Assembly (NCBI GenBank): GCA_005217565.1
Contig: SJCO01000008.1
Coordinates: 281,248-345,247 of the forward strand
Reading direction: 5' to 3'
Origin: Puteibacter caeruleilacunae
GTDB taxonomy: Bacteria; Bacteroidota; Bacteroidia; Bacteroidales; Prolixibacteraceae
DNA: 64,000 bases
In this document: in pieces, positions 1-9,539 of the stretch
Numbering within the stretch: position 1 is the first letter of the stretch
How the letters are laid out: each line of letters begins with the position of its first letter
Position numbers and translations under genes: made by a program
Notes under the pieces: model-generated
Databases searched by the model: none
What the model was told of the DNA's origin: nothing
The model's input: only the letters and a program-made list of their open reading frames with translations

Positions 1-2
1 CA

Positions 3-1136
3 AATGAAAATGATCTTAAGAAGCAAATTTATAAGTTGTTGGTGGAGCTGTATGAGGCACGTGAGGATTATAAAAACGCTTTTAAATACCAGAAGAATTA
101 TAATCAGCTGAGTGAGTTCTTGTTCAATGAGGAGAAAACGTCGCAGATGACGAACCGCTTTGTGGTTTATGAGCTGGGACAGAAGAAGATGGATAATGAG
201 AATCTGACCATTCAGAAGGAAAACTATCAACTGCGACTAGAAAAGCAGGGATTGCTTACCTGGCGTTTGATTTTTGGCTTTACGATTTTGATTGCCCTGG
301 TGGCTGTTGCGGTTATTGTGTACAGCTATTTCATGAAGAAAAAGGAGAATGAAAATCTGAATCAGCAGGTAAAATTAGCCTTACAGAAGCAGGATGAGCA
401 GCAACAGATTATCGTTCATCAGGCTAGTCTGAGTTCTTTGGGTGAACTTGCTGCTGGTATTGCACATGAAATTAACCAACCACTGCAAAATATATCTCTT
501 TCGGCTGAGAGTATCGGATTAATTTTGAAGGATAAAGATCCTGATATGGACTATATGGATCAGTCATGTCGAGAGATTCTGGAGGATATCCAACGATCGA
601 AGGATATTGTTGATCATATTCGAGTGTTCTCGTACGGACAGAAAGAGGAGATTTCAGAAGAGTTTTCGGTGAATAGCTGCATTAGTGATGCGATGAGTAT
701 GATGGAGCGCCAATATGCTAATCATGGTATATTGTTGGATTTTGATGCGGATGAGGATATTCAAATGGTGTTGGGAAATCCTCATAAACTTGAACAGGTT
801 GTGATTAATTTGATCACCAATGCCCGTGATGCTGTGGAAGAAAAAGAACGTAAGTCGGGAGAGTATTTTGCCAAGGAAATACATATTAAGACTTCGAATG
901 TAGGGAAGTATGTAAGCATCGACGTGAAGGATAATGGAGTAGGTATTTCAAAAGAAAAACAAACAGATATATTTTTACCGTTTGTAACATCGAAATCGAA
1001 AGGTCAGGGAACTGGTCTTGGTTTGTCGATTTCTCACGGTATTATTAAAGATATGCACGGACAGATTGAGGTGGAGAGTGAGTCGGGTAAAGGTACCTTG
1101 ATGAGAATTCTAATTCCTGCATATCAAAATCATTAA
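3..1136 (+). CDS. Sensor histidine kinase (5' end outside window)
   Basis: The reading frame is open to the left edge, so the start lies outside the window and the TTG at 36 is not a real start. The visible part begins with a helical, TPR-like and coiled-coil segment, then one membrane helix (about nt 250-340). A HisKA domain follows, with the phosphoacceptor His codon at 465-467 in the context GIAHEINQPLQN. The HATPase domain shows the N box NLITNARDA, the G1 box DNGVGI and the G2 box GTGLGLSIS. By family it autophosphorylates and passes phosphate to a response regulator. The NtrC-type regulator 59 bases downstream on the same strand is the obvious partner. The signal sensed cannot be told from the part present. 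Confidence 0.93.
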   Translation, partial: NENDLKKQIYKLLVELYEAREDYKNAFKYQKNYNQLSEFLFNEEKTSQMTNRFVVYELGQKKMDNENLTIQKENYQLRLEKQGLLTWRLIFGFTILIALVAVAVIVYSYFMKKKENENLNQQVKLALQKQDEQQQIIVHQASLSSLGELAAGIAHEINQPLQNISLSAESIGLILKDKDPDMDYMDQSCREILEDIQRSKDIVDHIRVFSYGQKEEISEEFSVNSCISDAMSMMERQYANHGILLDFDADEDIQMVLGNPHKLEQVVINLITNARDAVEEKERKSGEYFAKEIHIKTSNVGKYVSIDVKDNGVGISKEKQTDIFLPFVTSKSKGQGTGLGLSISHGIIKDMHGQIEVESESGKGTLMRILIPAYQNH

Positions 1137-1195
1137 TGAATAAAACCAATAAATGATGTTGGATTGTGAAATCCGACGATGATAACAAAATAACC

Positions 1196-2581
1196 ATGGA
1201 TGATCAGATAAAAATATTGATTCTGGATGATGAAGAGAGAATTACGGAAAAGTTGAAGTTTCATCTGGAAAAGAGTAATTATAGTGTCATAACAGCTAAT
1301 ACCCCAAAAGCAGGTTTTGCCGCGTTGGACGATAATGAGGTGGATATTCTTTTGCTGGATGTAATATTGCCGGGGATGAACGGATTGGATATTCTGAAAA
1401 AGGTAAAAGAGAAGCATCCTGTTGTTCAGGTGATTATGATTAGTGGTTTTGGCGATATGGATATGGTGATTCAGGCAATGCGTAACGGTGCGGTTGATTT
1501 TATTCGTAAGCCATTTCAGGTGATGGATATCCAATTGGCTATTGAGCGTACTAGTAAATTGATTCGCCTACAAAACAAACTACAAAAGGTTGAGAATAAA
1601 CAATCGCTGGTATCAAAAGAGCTGGAGAGTTTTGTGGAGACTGAGTTTGTTGGAAAGAGTGAGGCTATTAAGCAGGTGCTGAAGATTGCTATTAAGGCTG
1701 CAAAAGATAAGGATGTAAACGTTCTGATTACTGGTGAGAATGGTACTGGTAAGGAGATTGTAGCGCGTATTATTCATTATGCCAGTGAACGGAATGATAA
1801 GGGGTTTGCTCCTGTGAATAGTTCAGCTATTCCTGAGTCATTGCTGGAAAGTGAGTTCTTTGGTCATGTGAAGGGGGCTTTTACCGATGCAAAGGGTGAG
1901 CGCAGTGGTTACTTTGAGTTGGCTCATGAGGGAACTTTGTTCCTTGATGAGATTGGTGATATGCCATTTGCATTACAGGCTAAATTGTTGAGAGCTCTGG
2001 AAGATGGAAAAATTAAGCGCGTGGGTGGTAATCGCGAGATTCCTGTGGATGTACGTGTTATTAGTGCAACTAACCGTGATATTACAACGATGATTGAAAA
2101 GAATGAGTTCCGTATCGACCTTTTCCATCGTATTAATACTATCATTATTGATATTCCTCCATTGCGTAAGCGTCCTGAGGATATTAAGCCGCTGGTGAAG
2201 CATTTTGTAGAAATGTTTGCTAACAAGAAAAAGCGTGCTGTCCCGGAAATTGATAAGAATGTATATACTAAATTGATGAAGTATGCTTTCCCTGGTAATG
2301 TGCGTGAACTGCGTAACTTGGTTGAGCGAGCGATGATTCTTACCGATAATGGTATCTTGAGTGAGGAGGATTTTCCTGTAACAATCGACATGAAGAGTTC
2401 TGGTGGTAACACTGGTATTGATAGTTTTAATCTGGATGATAATGAGATTCAGATTATTATTGCTGCATTGAAGAATGCGGGCTATAACCAGACTGTTGCT
2501 GCAGGTATGCTAGGGATCTCTCGTGATGCATTGAAGCGTAAGATTAAGAAGTTTGGCATTGAAATTAAGAAAGAGATTTAA
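1196..2581 (+). CDS. NtrC-family sigma-54-dependent response regulator
   Basis: 461 residues. The receiver domain (about 1-120) has the acidic pair DD at 11-12 and the phosphoacceptor Asp55 in LLLDVILPG. An AAA+ domain follows with Walker A GENGTGKE, the sigma-54 loop as GAFTDA, and Walker B LFLDEIGDMP. A Fis-type HTH closes the protein (VAAGMLGISRDALKRKIKK). It should activate sigma-54 promoters when phosphorylated by the kinase just upstream. I chose ATG 1196 over the in-frame GTG at 1166 because the receiver fold begins directly after it; the longer form adds ten hydrophilic residues. The loop has Asp where the textbook GAFTGA has Gly, a variant I believe occurs in other family members. 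Confidence 0.94.
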   Translation: MDDQIKILILDDEERITEKLKFHLEKSNYSVITANTPKAGFAALDDNEVDILLLDVILPGMNGLDILKKVKEKHPVVQVIMISGFGDMDMVIQAMRNGAVDFIRKPFQVMDIQLAIERTSKLIRLQNKLQKVENKQSLVSKELESFVETEFVGKSEAIKQVLKIAIKAAKDKDVNVLITGENGTGKEIVARIIHYASERNDKGFAPVNSSAIPESLLESEFFGHVKGAFTDAKGERSGYFELAHEGTLFLDEIGDMPFALQAKLLRALEDGKIKRVGGNREIPVDVRVISATNRDITTMIEKNEFRIDLFHRINTIIIDIPPLRKRPEDIKPLVKHFVEMFANKKKRAVPEIDKNVYTKLMKYAFPGNVRELRNLVERAMILTDNGILSEEDFPVTIDMKSSGGNTGIDSFNLDDNEIQIIIAALKNAGYNQTVAAGMLGISRDALKRKIKKFGIEIKKEI

Positions 2582-2621
2582 ACTAATTTTATGATATAAG
2601 AGCATGTTTTTGCTCCTTTTT

Positions 2622-2643
2622 AACGCCCGTTAGGGCGTTTTTA
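2622..2643 (+). terminator. Rho-independent terminator of the kinase/regulator operon
   Basis: The arms AACGCCC (2622-2628) and GGGCGTT (2633-2639) pair perfectly around a 4-base loop and run into a T tract. It lies 40 bases after the regulator stop codon. Confidence 0.85.
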
Positions 2644-2816
2644 TTTGGTATATATTCATACTGTTTAGCTGCTGGTTTTTATTGTGTTTATTGACTGTAA
2701 GTGGTTGGAGGATAGGTGTTAGTGTGGTTTTGTGTTGCGTTGTTTTTTGATGTGTTCTGAAGTTTGGTATGGTTCTGGCCTCTATAAGGGCAAAATAACC
2801 ATTAAAACCGAACGAT

Positions 2817-3503
2817 ATGCAGAATAAAAAGAGTCAAAAAGCGAATTTAGAGAACAAGCGAAGCATGTTTTTTCAAATTGGATTAGTCTTAGCACTGGCT
2901 GTTGTGTTTATGGCGATGGAGTATAACAATGAGGTTGATACTGTCAAAGATATGGGGACGGTGAGCATGGATGAGTTGTTGGAGGAGTTACCTCCTGTAA
3001 CGCGACAAAAGGATAAACCTGCTTTTATTCCACCTCCGTTATTTGAACCTGAGGAGTTGATTATTGTGGATAATGATGAAGAGTTGGATGAGGAGTTAGA
3101 GTTGATCGATACTGATATAACAGAGGGTGATGTAGTTGAGTTGGTTGAGAATATTGGTGACGGCGAAGAGGAAGAGGATAGTGGTCCTGTTGAATTCTTT
3201 GCTTTGCAAGATAAACCTGAGTTCCCTGGTGGTGAGAAGGCGATGTGGAATTTCTTAAGTAAGAAGGTGAAATATCCTACCATTGCTCAGGAGAATGGAG
3301 TGTCAGGAACTGTATATGTTGGCTTTATCATTGGTAAAGAAGGTGATGTAGAGGAGGTGCGATTATTGCGCGGTGCTGATCCTAGTCTTGATAAAGAGGC
3401 TTTGAGGGTAGTTAAGTCAATGCCTCAATGGAAGCCTGGTAGACAAAACGGAAGAGCAGTTAGGGTTTCATTCCGTGTTCCAATTAAGTTTCAGTTGAAC
3501 TAG
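2817..3503 (+). CDS. Energy transducer TonB
   Basis: 228 residues. It has a short cytoplasmic N-terminus, one membrane helix (about 18-35), an acidic and proline-containing periplasmic linker (about 50-125) rich in Glu and Asp, and a C-terminal TonB domain (about 140-228) with the typical FPGGEKAMWNFL and YPTIAQENGVSGTVYVGF motifs. By family it would couple the proton-motive force through ExbB/ExbD to outer-membrane receptors. No exbB or exbD is adjacent. The linker is Glu/Asp-rich rather than the usual Pro/Lys-rich type. It appears to be a single-gene transcript ending at the hairpin at 3525. Confidence 0.92.
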   Translation: MQNKKSQKANLENKRSMFFQIGLVLALAVVFMAMEYNNEVDTVKDMGTVSMDELLEELPPVTRQKDKPAFIPPPLFEPEELIIVDNDEELDEELELIDTDITEGDVVELVENIGDGEEEEDSGPVEFFALQDKPEFPGGEKAMWNFLSKKVKYPTIAQENGVSGTVYVGFIIGKEGDVEEVRLLRGADPSLDKEALRVVKSMPQWKPGRQNGRAVRVSFRVPIKFQLN

Positions 3504-3524
3504 AATTGTATAGAGCATTAAAAG

Positions 3525-3564
3525 AAAGAGGCTATCTACGAAATGTGGATAGCCTCTTTTCTTT
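3525..3564. terminator. Bidirectional terminator between tonB and DPP IV genes
   Basis: A 12-bp perfect stem (AAAGAGGCTATC at 3525-3536 with its complement at 3548-3559) has A-rich DNA on the left and T-rich DNA on the right. It can therefore end both convergent transcripts. Confidence 0.88.
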
Positions 3565-3579
3565 GTATTGTGAGTGCTA

Positions 3580-5850
3580 TTAATGCACAGTGCTTTCTTT
3601 TGCTTTTTTGTTCTTGTCGGCAGTAACTCCGTTTAGGTTATTCTGTTGTCCCGACTTTAAATGCTGGTTTAAGAAGTTTGTGAACTTCTGGTATAGATGT
3701 GTTCTTGTATTTCCACCATAAATACTGTGATTTCGGTTGGTGTAAATGGCCATATCAAATGGAATACCTGCCTGAACTAGTCTGTCGGTGAATTCCATTG
3801 TATTCTGAACGTGTACATTGTCATCAGCGGATCCATGAATGATCAACAGATTTCCTTTTAACTTATCAGCATGTGTTAAAGGTGAGTTGTCATCGTATCC
3901 TTCGCTGTTTTCTTGAGGAGTACGCATATAACGTTCGGTATAAATACTGTCGTAATATCTCCAGTTAGTTACAGGAGCGATCGAAAGTCCTGCTTTAAAG
4001 ATACCATTTCCTTTTTCCATACATAGATTAACCATGAAGCCACCAAAGCTCCATCCCCAGATAGCGATGTTGTCTTTACTTACATATGGAAGAGATTGTA
4101 AATATTTGGCTGCTTCAATTTGATCGTCAGATTCATATTTTCCTAACTGCATGTAGGTTACTTTTCTGAAGTCTTCGCCTCGTGCTCCTGTTCCACGACC
4201 GTCAACACAAACTACCAAATAACCTTGCTGTGAAAGATAATCATTCCATGAAATTCCAAATCGGTCTACAACTTGCTGTGAATTTGGACCACTGTATTGA
4301 GTCATTAATACAGGATACTGCTTGTTCTCGTCGAAGTTTACAGGCTTGATCATCCATCCGTTAAGCTCATCACCGTTTGATGTTTTGAAAGTAAAGAACT
4401 CTTTGGTGTTGTATCCATATTCCTTAAGCTTGTCCTTTAAGCGTTGATTATCTTCCAATACCCTAATTTGTCTTCCTTTTTTGTCGTGAAGTGTAACCAG
4501 GTTAGGGGTACTTACATTGTTGAAGTAGTTGATGTAGTATTGGAAATTCTTGCTAAATACAGCATTGTTTGTTCCTTCAAGTGTTGAAAGCTTGCTGTTG
4601 ATTTTTCCATCAATACTTTTCTTATATACTTCCCGCTGCATGGCGTTTTTAGCTGCAGCCTGGTAGTAGAAGGTCTTGTATTTTTGATCGTATCCGTAGA
4701 ATTTAGTTACATCAAATTCTCCTTCAGTTATCTGCTTCACTTCTTTACCGTTCATGTCGTATAGATAGATATGACTGTATCCATCTTTTTCACTGGTGAA
4801 GATGAAGTGCTTGTTATCATTCAAGAAGATTAGATTGTCGAAGTTTCCTTCGCTGATGTATCTCTCGTTTTCTTCAGTATAAACCACTTTCCCAGTTCCT
4901 GATAATGGATTGGCAAAGATGAATTCTAACTTATTCTGATGGCGGTTAAGCCTCATAATAGTTAAGATATCTGGAGTATTTGCCCATTTAATTCTAGGAA
5001 TGTATTGATCAGTTTCTTCACCAACATCCATCTTTACACTTTTCTTATACTTCAAGCTGTATACATGGATGCTTACAGTTGAGTTCTTTTCTCCTGCTTT
5101 TGGATATTTGAAAGTGTAGTTCTCTGGGTAAAGTGCGTTTTGATCCATGCTTGGGTAAGTAGCTTGAAAGCGAGTCATACCAAATAAAGGTACTTCTGAT
5201 TCATCAAATTTGAAGAATGCCAACATCTTACTGTCAGGCGACCATGCAAAGGCTTTGTTGAATGAGAATTCCTCTTCATATACCCAGTCAGGTGCTCCGT
5301 TGATAATCTTATTATACTCCCCATCATGAGTAACCTGATGTTCTGTACCGAACTTTAGGTTTTTAATGAATAAGTTGTTGTCTCTAACAAAAGCAACTCT
5401 TGTTCCATCAGGAGAGAATGTTGCCAATTGCTGGCGACCATTTTCTGATAATGGAGTAATTGTTTCATTCAATGAATTCCATACGTAGTATTCTGCAGTG
5501 TATGAATGGCGATAGATTGATCGCTTAGCTGTTTCTAAAAGGATTTTAGTTTCGTCGTTGCTAAATGTATATTGAGAAAAGCGTGAAATAGGGCAGTCCT
5601 CAATCTTCGAAAGGTCAAGAACAGTTGATACTGCTTTTCCTGTTTTATAGCTGTATTTTTCTACTTTGGTTCCTCCGGTATTGGTTGTGTAATGAACTCC
5701 ATCATTCATAGAGCGTAAACCATAAACCGAGGATTGTGAGAAAGTATAGTCTCTCGTAAAATCAGTAATCTTAAATTCTTTTGTCCCTTGCTGTGCAAAT
5801 AAGGCACCTGTCATTAAAAGACATAGAGCGAGTGTGAAGACTTTTTTCAT
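3580..5850 (-). CDS. dpp4: Dipeptidyl peptidase IV, secreted (S9B)
   Basis: 756 residues with a Sec signal peptide (MKKVFTLALCLLMTGALFAQ). An N-terminal eight-bladed propeller region precedes a C-terminal alpha/beta hydrolase. The catalytic triad is visible as Ser601 in GWSFGG, Asp677 in SADDNVH and His708 in NRNHSIYGG. The double-Glu motif that binds the substrate amino terminus is seen as DWVYEEEF. By family it removes X-Pro or X-Ala dipeptides from peptide ends, probably in the periplasm. Length is normal. The C-terminus carries an extra Asn/Lys-rich tail of about 25 residues. The gene stands alone and convergent to tonB. Confidence 0.94.
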   Translation of the reverse strand: MKKVFTLALCLLMTGALFAQQGTKEFKITDFTRDYTFSQSSVYGLRSMNDGVHYTTNTGGTKVEKYSYKTGKAVSTVLDLSKIEDCPISRFSQYTFSNDETKILLETAKRSIYRHSYTAEYYVWNSLNETITPLSENGRQQLATFSPDGTRVAFVRDNNLFIKNLKFGTEHQVTHDGEYNKIINGAPDWVYEEEFSFNKAFAWSPDSKMLAFFKFDESEVPLFGMTRFQATYPSMDQNALYPENYTFKYPKAGEKNSTVSIHVYSLKYKKSVKMDVGEETDQYIPRIKWANTPDILTIMRLNRHQNKLEFIFANPLSGTGKVVYTEENERYISEGNFDNLIFLNDNKHFIFTSEKDGYSHIYLYDMNGKEVKQITEGEFDVTKFYGYDQKYKTFYYQAAAKNAMQREVYKKSIDGKINSKLSTLEGTNNAVFSKNFQYYINYFNNVSTPNLVTLHDKKGRQIRVLEDNQRLKDKLKEYGYNTKEFFTFKTSNGDELNGWMIKPVNFDENKQYPVLMTQYSGPNSQQVVDRFGISWNDYLSQQGYLVVCVDGRGTGARGEDFRKVTYMQLGKYESDDQIEAAKYLQSLPYVSKDNIAIWGWSFGGFMVNLCMEKGNGIFKAGLSIAPVTNWRYYDSIYTERYMRTPQENSEGYDDNSPLTHADKLKGNLLIIHGSADDNVHVQNTMEFTDRLVQAGIPFDMAIYTNRNHSIYGGNTRTHLYQKFTNFLNQHLKSGQQNNLNGVTADKNKKAKESTVH

Positions 5851-6115
5851 TATTATTCTTGTTTTAACAGTATTTCGTTATCAATTTTACACCTAATGGT
5901 ATGGGGAATGGTTCAAAAAATAAATCAATCCTTAAAAACAATTCCTCCGCGAAAATAGTAATTTTAAAAGTAGGAAAAGTATGAAATCGGTCATGAAGAA
6001 GCTATAAATCAGTTAAAATTGATAGGGTGAGGAAGTGATTCATGAATGAATAATCAGATAATGGTTTGTTAATTCAATGTTTACGGGCCCCTTGATGGTG
6101 AAATTATATGTCAAA

Positions 6116-6149
6116 TTTGAGATATAATGAATAGAAAGTTCTATCTTTG
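6116..6149 (+). promoter_or_regulatory. Promoter of the thrS-infC-rpmI-rplT operon
   Basis: The -7 box TATCTTTG (6142-6149) matches the Bacteroidota consensus TAnnTTTG, and a TTTG -33 element (6116-6119) sits 22 bases upstream. The start codon of thrS is 33 bases further on. The rest of the gap 5851-6181 holds nothing else I can identify. Confidence 0.75.
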
Positions 6150-6181
6150 CACCTTAGTTAAAAAAGCTCAAATAAATTACG

Positions 6182-8131
6182 ATGATAAAGATTACGCTGC
6201 CTGATAATAGTGTAAGAGAATACGAGAACGGAGTAACCGGAATCGAGATCGCAAAGTCGATTAGTAATCGTTTAGCAAAAGATGTTTTGTCGATTACTGT
6301 AAATGATGAGGTTTTGGATTTAACAAGACCTATTGTTGAGGATGCGAGTATTAACTTGAATACCTGGGATAGTGAAGATGGAAAACATGCTTTTTGGCAT
6401 TCATCTGCTCACTTGATGGCCGAGGCTATTGATAGCATGTATCCTGGTACGAAGTTTGGTATTGGTCCTACGATTGATCTTGGATTCTATTACGATGTCG
6501 ATCTGCCAGAAGGAAAGCAGATCACCGAGAAGGATTTGGTGAAGATCGAGAAGAAAATGATCGAGTTAGCACGTCAAAAAAATGTTTTTGAACGTGAGGA
6601 TATTACCAAAGAGGCTGCGCTTACGATGTTCACGGAAAAAGGTGACGTTTATAAGCAAGAGTTGATCTCAGAACTTGAGGATGGAACGATTACATTATAC
6701 AAACAAGGTAACTTTACGGATCTTTGTCGCGGACCTCATCTTCCAAATACAAGCTACATTAAAGCTATTAAGCTAACTAGTGTTGCAGGTGCTTATTGGA
6801 GAGGTGACGAGAAAAATAAAATGTTAACTCGTATTTACGGTGTGTCTTTCCCAAAACAGAAGTTTTTGGAAGAGTACAAAGTAATGATGGAGGAGGCAAA
6901 GAAACGTGACCACCGTAAGATTGGTAAGGAAATGGAATTGTTTACCTTCTCTCAGTCTGTGGGACAGGGACTTCCTATTTGGTTGCCAAAAGGTGCAATG
7001 TTGCGTGAGCAATTGGAGACTTTCTTGAAGAAAGTTCAGAAGAGATTCGGATATCAGCAGATCATTACTCCACATATTGGAGATGTTCAGTTATATAAGA
7101 CTTCAGGTCACTATCAGAAATATGGAGAGGATTCATTCCAGACTATCAACACTCCTGCAGAAGGAGAAGAATTTATGTTGAAGCCAATGAATTGTCCTCA
7201 TCACTGTGAGGCTTTCCGCACAAGACCATATTCATATAAGGAGCTTCCTATTCGCTATGCAGAGTTCGGTACTGTATACCGTTACGAGCAGAGTGGTGAG
7301 CTTCATGGTTTGACAAGGGTGCGAGGTTTTACTCAGGATGATGCCCATATTTTCTGTCGCCCTGATCAATTGAAAGAAGAGTTTAAAAAGGTAATTGATA
7401 TTATTTTTATCATCTTCAAAGCGCTTGATTTTAAAGAGTACACTGCTCAGATTTCTTTACGTGATCCAAATAATCACGAGAAGTATATCGGATCACAGGA
7501 AAATTGGGATAAAGCAGAAAGTGCGATTGTTGAGGCTTGCGAAGAGAAAGGTTTAAATACTATTACTGAATTGGGTGAGGCTGCATTCTATGGTCCTAAG
7601 CTTGACTTTATGATTAAAGATGCGCTTGGACGTAAGTGGCAGTTAGGAACAATTCAGGTAGATTACAACCTTCCTGAGCGTTTTAACCTTGAGTATATTG
7701 GTGCTGATGATAAGAAACACCGTCCGGTGATGATTCACCGTGCTCCATTTGGTTCAATGGAACGTTTCTGTGCTGTGTTGATTGAGCATACTGCAGGGAA
7801 ATTCCCATTGTGGTTAACGCCAGAGCAGGTGGTTATCTTACCAATCAGTGAAAAATATAACGATTATGCGCAAAATGTTTCAAATTATTTAAATAATTAC
7901 GATATTCGCGCAATAGTTGATGATCGTAACGAGAAGATAGGTAGAAAGATTAGAGATAACGAGTTAAAGAGAATTCCTTATCTACTAATTGTTGGTGAGA
8001 AAGAAGCCGAGGAAGGAACAGTTTCTGTTCGTCGTCAGGGAGAAGGCGATAAAGGAACAATGTCCAAAGATGAATTTGCCAAATTCTTGAACGACGAAGT
8101 AAGAGAACAATTATCAGAACTTTATAATTAA
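6182..8131 (+). CDS. thrS: Threonine--tRNA ligase
   Basis: 649 residues, the usual full length. Order of domains: TGS (1-60), the second additional/editing domain (about 70-230) with HSSAH and the CRGPH motif, the class II catalytic core (about 245-540) with the zinc ligand region [10 protein letters not shown] and motif 2 around [17 protein letters not shown], and the C-terminal anticodon-binding domain. It charges tRNA-Thr in the cytoplasm. It is first in an operon with infC, rpmI and rplT, an order common in bacteria. Confidence 0.98.
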   Translation: MIKITLPDNSVREYENGVTGIEIAKSISNRLAKDVLSITVNDEVLDLTRPIVEDASINLNTWDSEDGKHAFWHSSAHLMAEAIDSMYPGTKFGIGPTIDLGFYYDVDLPEGKQITEKDLVKIEKKMIELARQKNVFEREDITKEAALTMFTEKGDVYKQELISELEDGTITLYKQGNFTDLCRGPHLPNTSYIKAIKLTSVAGAYWRGDEKNKMLTRIYGVSFPKQKFLEEYKVMMEEAKKRDHRKIGKEMELFTFSQSVGQGLPIWLPKGAMLREQLETFLKKVQKRFGYQQIITPHIGDVQLYKTSGHYQKYGEDSFQTINTPAEGEEFMLKPMNCPHHCEAFRTRPYSYKELPIRYAEFGTVYRYEQSGELHGLTRVRGFTQDDAHIFCRPDQLKEEFKKVIDIIFIIFKALDFKEYTAQISLRDPNNHEKYIGSQENWDKAESAIVEACEEKGLNTITELGEAAFYGPKLDFMIKDALGRKWQLGTIQVDYNLPERFNLEYIGADDKKHRPVMIHRAPFGSMERFCAVLIEHTAGKFPLWLTPEQVVILPISEKYNDYAQNVSNYLNNYDIRAIVDDRNEKIGRKIRDNELKRIPYLLIVGEKEAEEGTVSVRRQGEGDKGTMSKDEFAKFLNDEVREQLSELYN

Positions 8132-8166
8132 GCTGAATTACGAACTAACAAAAGGAGGATTTAGCC

Positions 8167-8727
8167 ATAGCATTACAAAGAAATAGATTCGGCCGACGTC
8201 CTGTGAGACAAGAAGGACCTAAGCACAGGATTAACAATTACATCCGGGTGCCCAAAGTGAGATTAGTGGGTGATAATATCGAAAACCCAGGAGTATATTC
8301 TACATCAGAAGCTATTAAATTAGCTGATGGATTAGAATTGGACCTAGTGGAAATTTCACCAAACGCGGATCCACCGGTATGTAAAATTATTGACTATCAA
8401 AAGTTTCTTTATCAGCAGAAAAAGAAACAAAAAGAGATAAAGGCCAAAGCAGTCAAGGTAGTTATTAAAGAGATTCGATTTGGTCCGAATACAGATGAAC
8501 ATGATTTTCAATTTAAATTGAGACATGCTCAGAAGTTCTTGAACGAAGGAGCAAAAGTTAAAGCTTTTGTATTCTTTAAGGGACGATCAATCCTGTTTAA
8601 GGAACAAGGAGAAATCTTGCTACTTAAATTTGCTCAAGAGCTTGAAGAAATTGGGAAAGTTGAACAACTTCCTAAGTTAGAAGGTAAAAGAATGACGATG
8701 TTTATTTCGCCTAAGAAGAAAAAGTAA
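8167..8727 (+). CDS. infC: Translation initiation factor IF-3, probable ATA start
   Basis: Binds the 30S subunit and checks start codon/initiator pairing. The classic family blocks are present: the N-domain motif around [12 protein letters not shown], then [37 protein letters not shown] and the C-domain end LEGKRMTMF. The first standard codon in frame is GTG 8203, but homology-like basic sequence ([11 protein letters not shown]) extends upstream. An in-frame stop lies at 8146-8148, and no ATG, GTG or TTG lies between it and 8203. An ATA at 8167 sits 8 bases after a perfect Shine-Dalgarno AAAGGAGG (8151-8158). I therefore take ATA as the start, giving 186 residues. IF-3 genes elsewhere use rare starts such as AUU for autoregulation. 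Confidence 0.9.
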   Translation: MALQRNRFGRRPVRQEGPKHRINNYIRVPKVRLVGDNIENPGVYSTSEAIKLADGLELDLVEISPNADPPVCKIIDYQKFLYQQKKKQKEIKAKAVKVVIKEIRFGPNTDEHDFQFKLRHAQKFLNEGAKVKAFVFFKGRSILFKEQGEILLLKFAQELEEIGKVEQLPKLEGKRMTMFISPKKKK

Positions 8728-8755
8728 TTTTTCTTCGCATTAAAAATTGAACATA

Positions 8756-8953
8756 ATGCCTAAGATGAAGACAAATTCCGGAGCGAAAAAGAGATTTAAG
8801 CTAACCGGAACTGGTAAAATCAAAAGGAAGCACGCTTACAAAAGTCACATTTTGACCAAGAAAGCAACCAAGAGAAAGAGAAATCTTACTTACTGGGGAA
8901 CTGTTTCCAAAGCAGATGAAAGTAACGTTAAATTGTTACTTAACATGAAGTAA
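8756..8953 (+). CDS. rpmI: 50S ribosomal protein L35
   Basis: 65 residues starting [15 protein letters not shown], the standard L35 start. An in-frame TTG nine bases earlier is not needed. The protein is very basic, with the family block [14 protein letters not shown]. It is a structural protein of the large subunit. It lies 28 bases after infC and before rplT in the same transcript. Confidence 0.98.
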   Translation: MPKMKTNSGAKKRFKLTGTGKIKRKHAYKSHILTKKATKRKRNLTYWGTVSKADESNVKLLLNMK

Positions 8954-9055
8954 ACTCCTTAAGCAATTAAGGATAATTAGTAATTAATCAGAGTGAATTA
9001 GCAGATTAAAGTTTCCTATTAGGGAGGAACGCTAACCATTCGAAAATTTAGTATT

Positions 9056-9400
9056 ATGCCAAGATCAGTAAATCATGTAGCTTCACGAGCTCGTAGAAAG
9101 AAAATCCTCAAGCAGACCAAAGGTTACTGGGGTGCTCGTAAGAACGTTTGGACGGTTGCTAAGAATGCGCACGAGAAAGCGTTGACTTATGCTTACCGCG
9201 ATAGAAAACAAAAGAAAAGAAATTTCCGTGCATTGTGGATTCAGCGTATCAACGCTGCTGCCCGTATCGAGGGATTGTCATATTCTCAATTAATCGGTAA
9301 ATTGAAAGCCAACAACGTAGAGATCAACAGAAAAGTTCTTGCTGATTTAGCAATGAATCATCCTGCTGCATTCAAAGCGGTTGTTGACAAGGTGAAATAA
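9056..9400 (+). CDS. rplT: 50S ribosomal protein L20
   Basis: 114 residues, full length, beginning [20 protein letters not shown] and containing the conserved [15 protein letters not shown] block and the C-terminal globular region with [12 protein letters not shown]. It binds 23S rRNA early in large-subunit assembly. A strong ribosome-binding sequence AGGGAGG lies in the 102-base gap after rpmI. That gap is long enough for an autoregulatory leader of the kind known for L20, but I cannot show a specific structure. Confidence 0.98.
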   Translation: MPRSVNHVASRARRKKILKQTKGYWGARKNVWTVAKNAHEKALTYAYRDRKQKKRNFRALWIQRINAAARIEGLSYSQLIGKLKANNVEINRKVLADLAMNHPAAFKAVVDKVK

Positions 9401-9442
9401 ACATTGGTTATTAATTTTAGGCAGAAATAAACAATCAACATA

Positions 9443-9471
9443 GAGGATGTCCATTAGGGCATCCTTTTTTT
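9443..9471 (+). terminator. Terminator of the thrS-rplT operon
   Basis: The arms GGATGTCC (9445-9452) and GGGCATCC (9457-9464) pair with one G-U and a 4-base loop, followed by seven T. Confidence 0.87.
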
Positions 9472-9478
9472 GTGTCAT

Positions 9479-9506
9479 AAAAAAGGCATCCTAAATATAG
9501 AATGCC
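9479..9506 (-). terminator. Terminator of the 9540-10820 gene
   Basis: On the minus strand a GGCATTC/GGATGCC hairpin (9500-9506 with 9485-9491, one G-U) is followed by six T. It lies 34 bases beyond the stop of the minus-strand gene. Confidence 0.7.
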
Positions 9507-9539
9507 TTTCCCGGAGATAAAATAATGAGCAGGGAGAAA

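Noticed and set aside
1874..1891. GAFTDA instead of GAFTGA in the NtrC-type regulator
   Set aside because: I believe this variant is common in functional relatives, so it is not evidence of lost sigma-54 contact.
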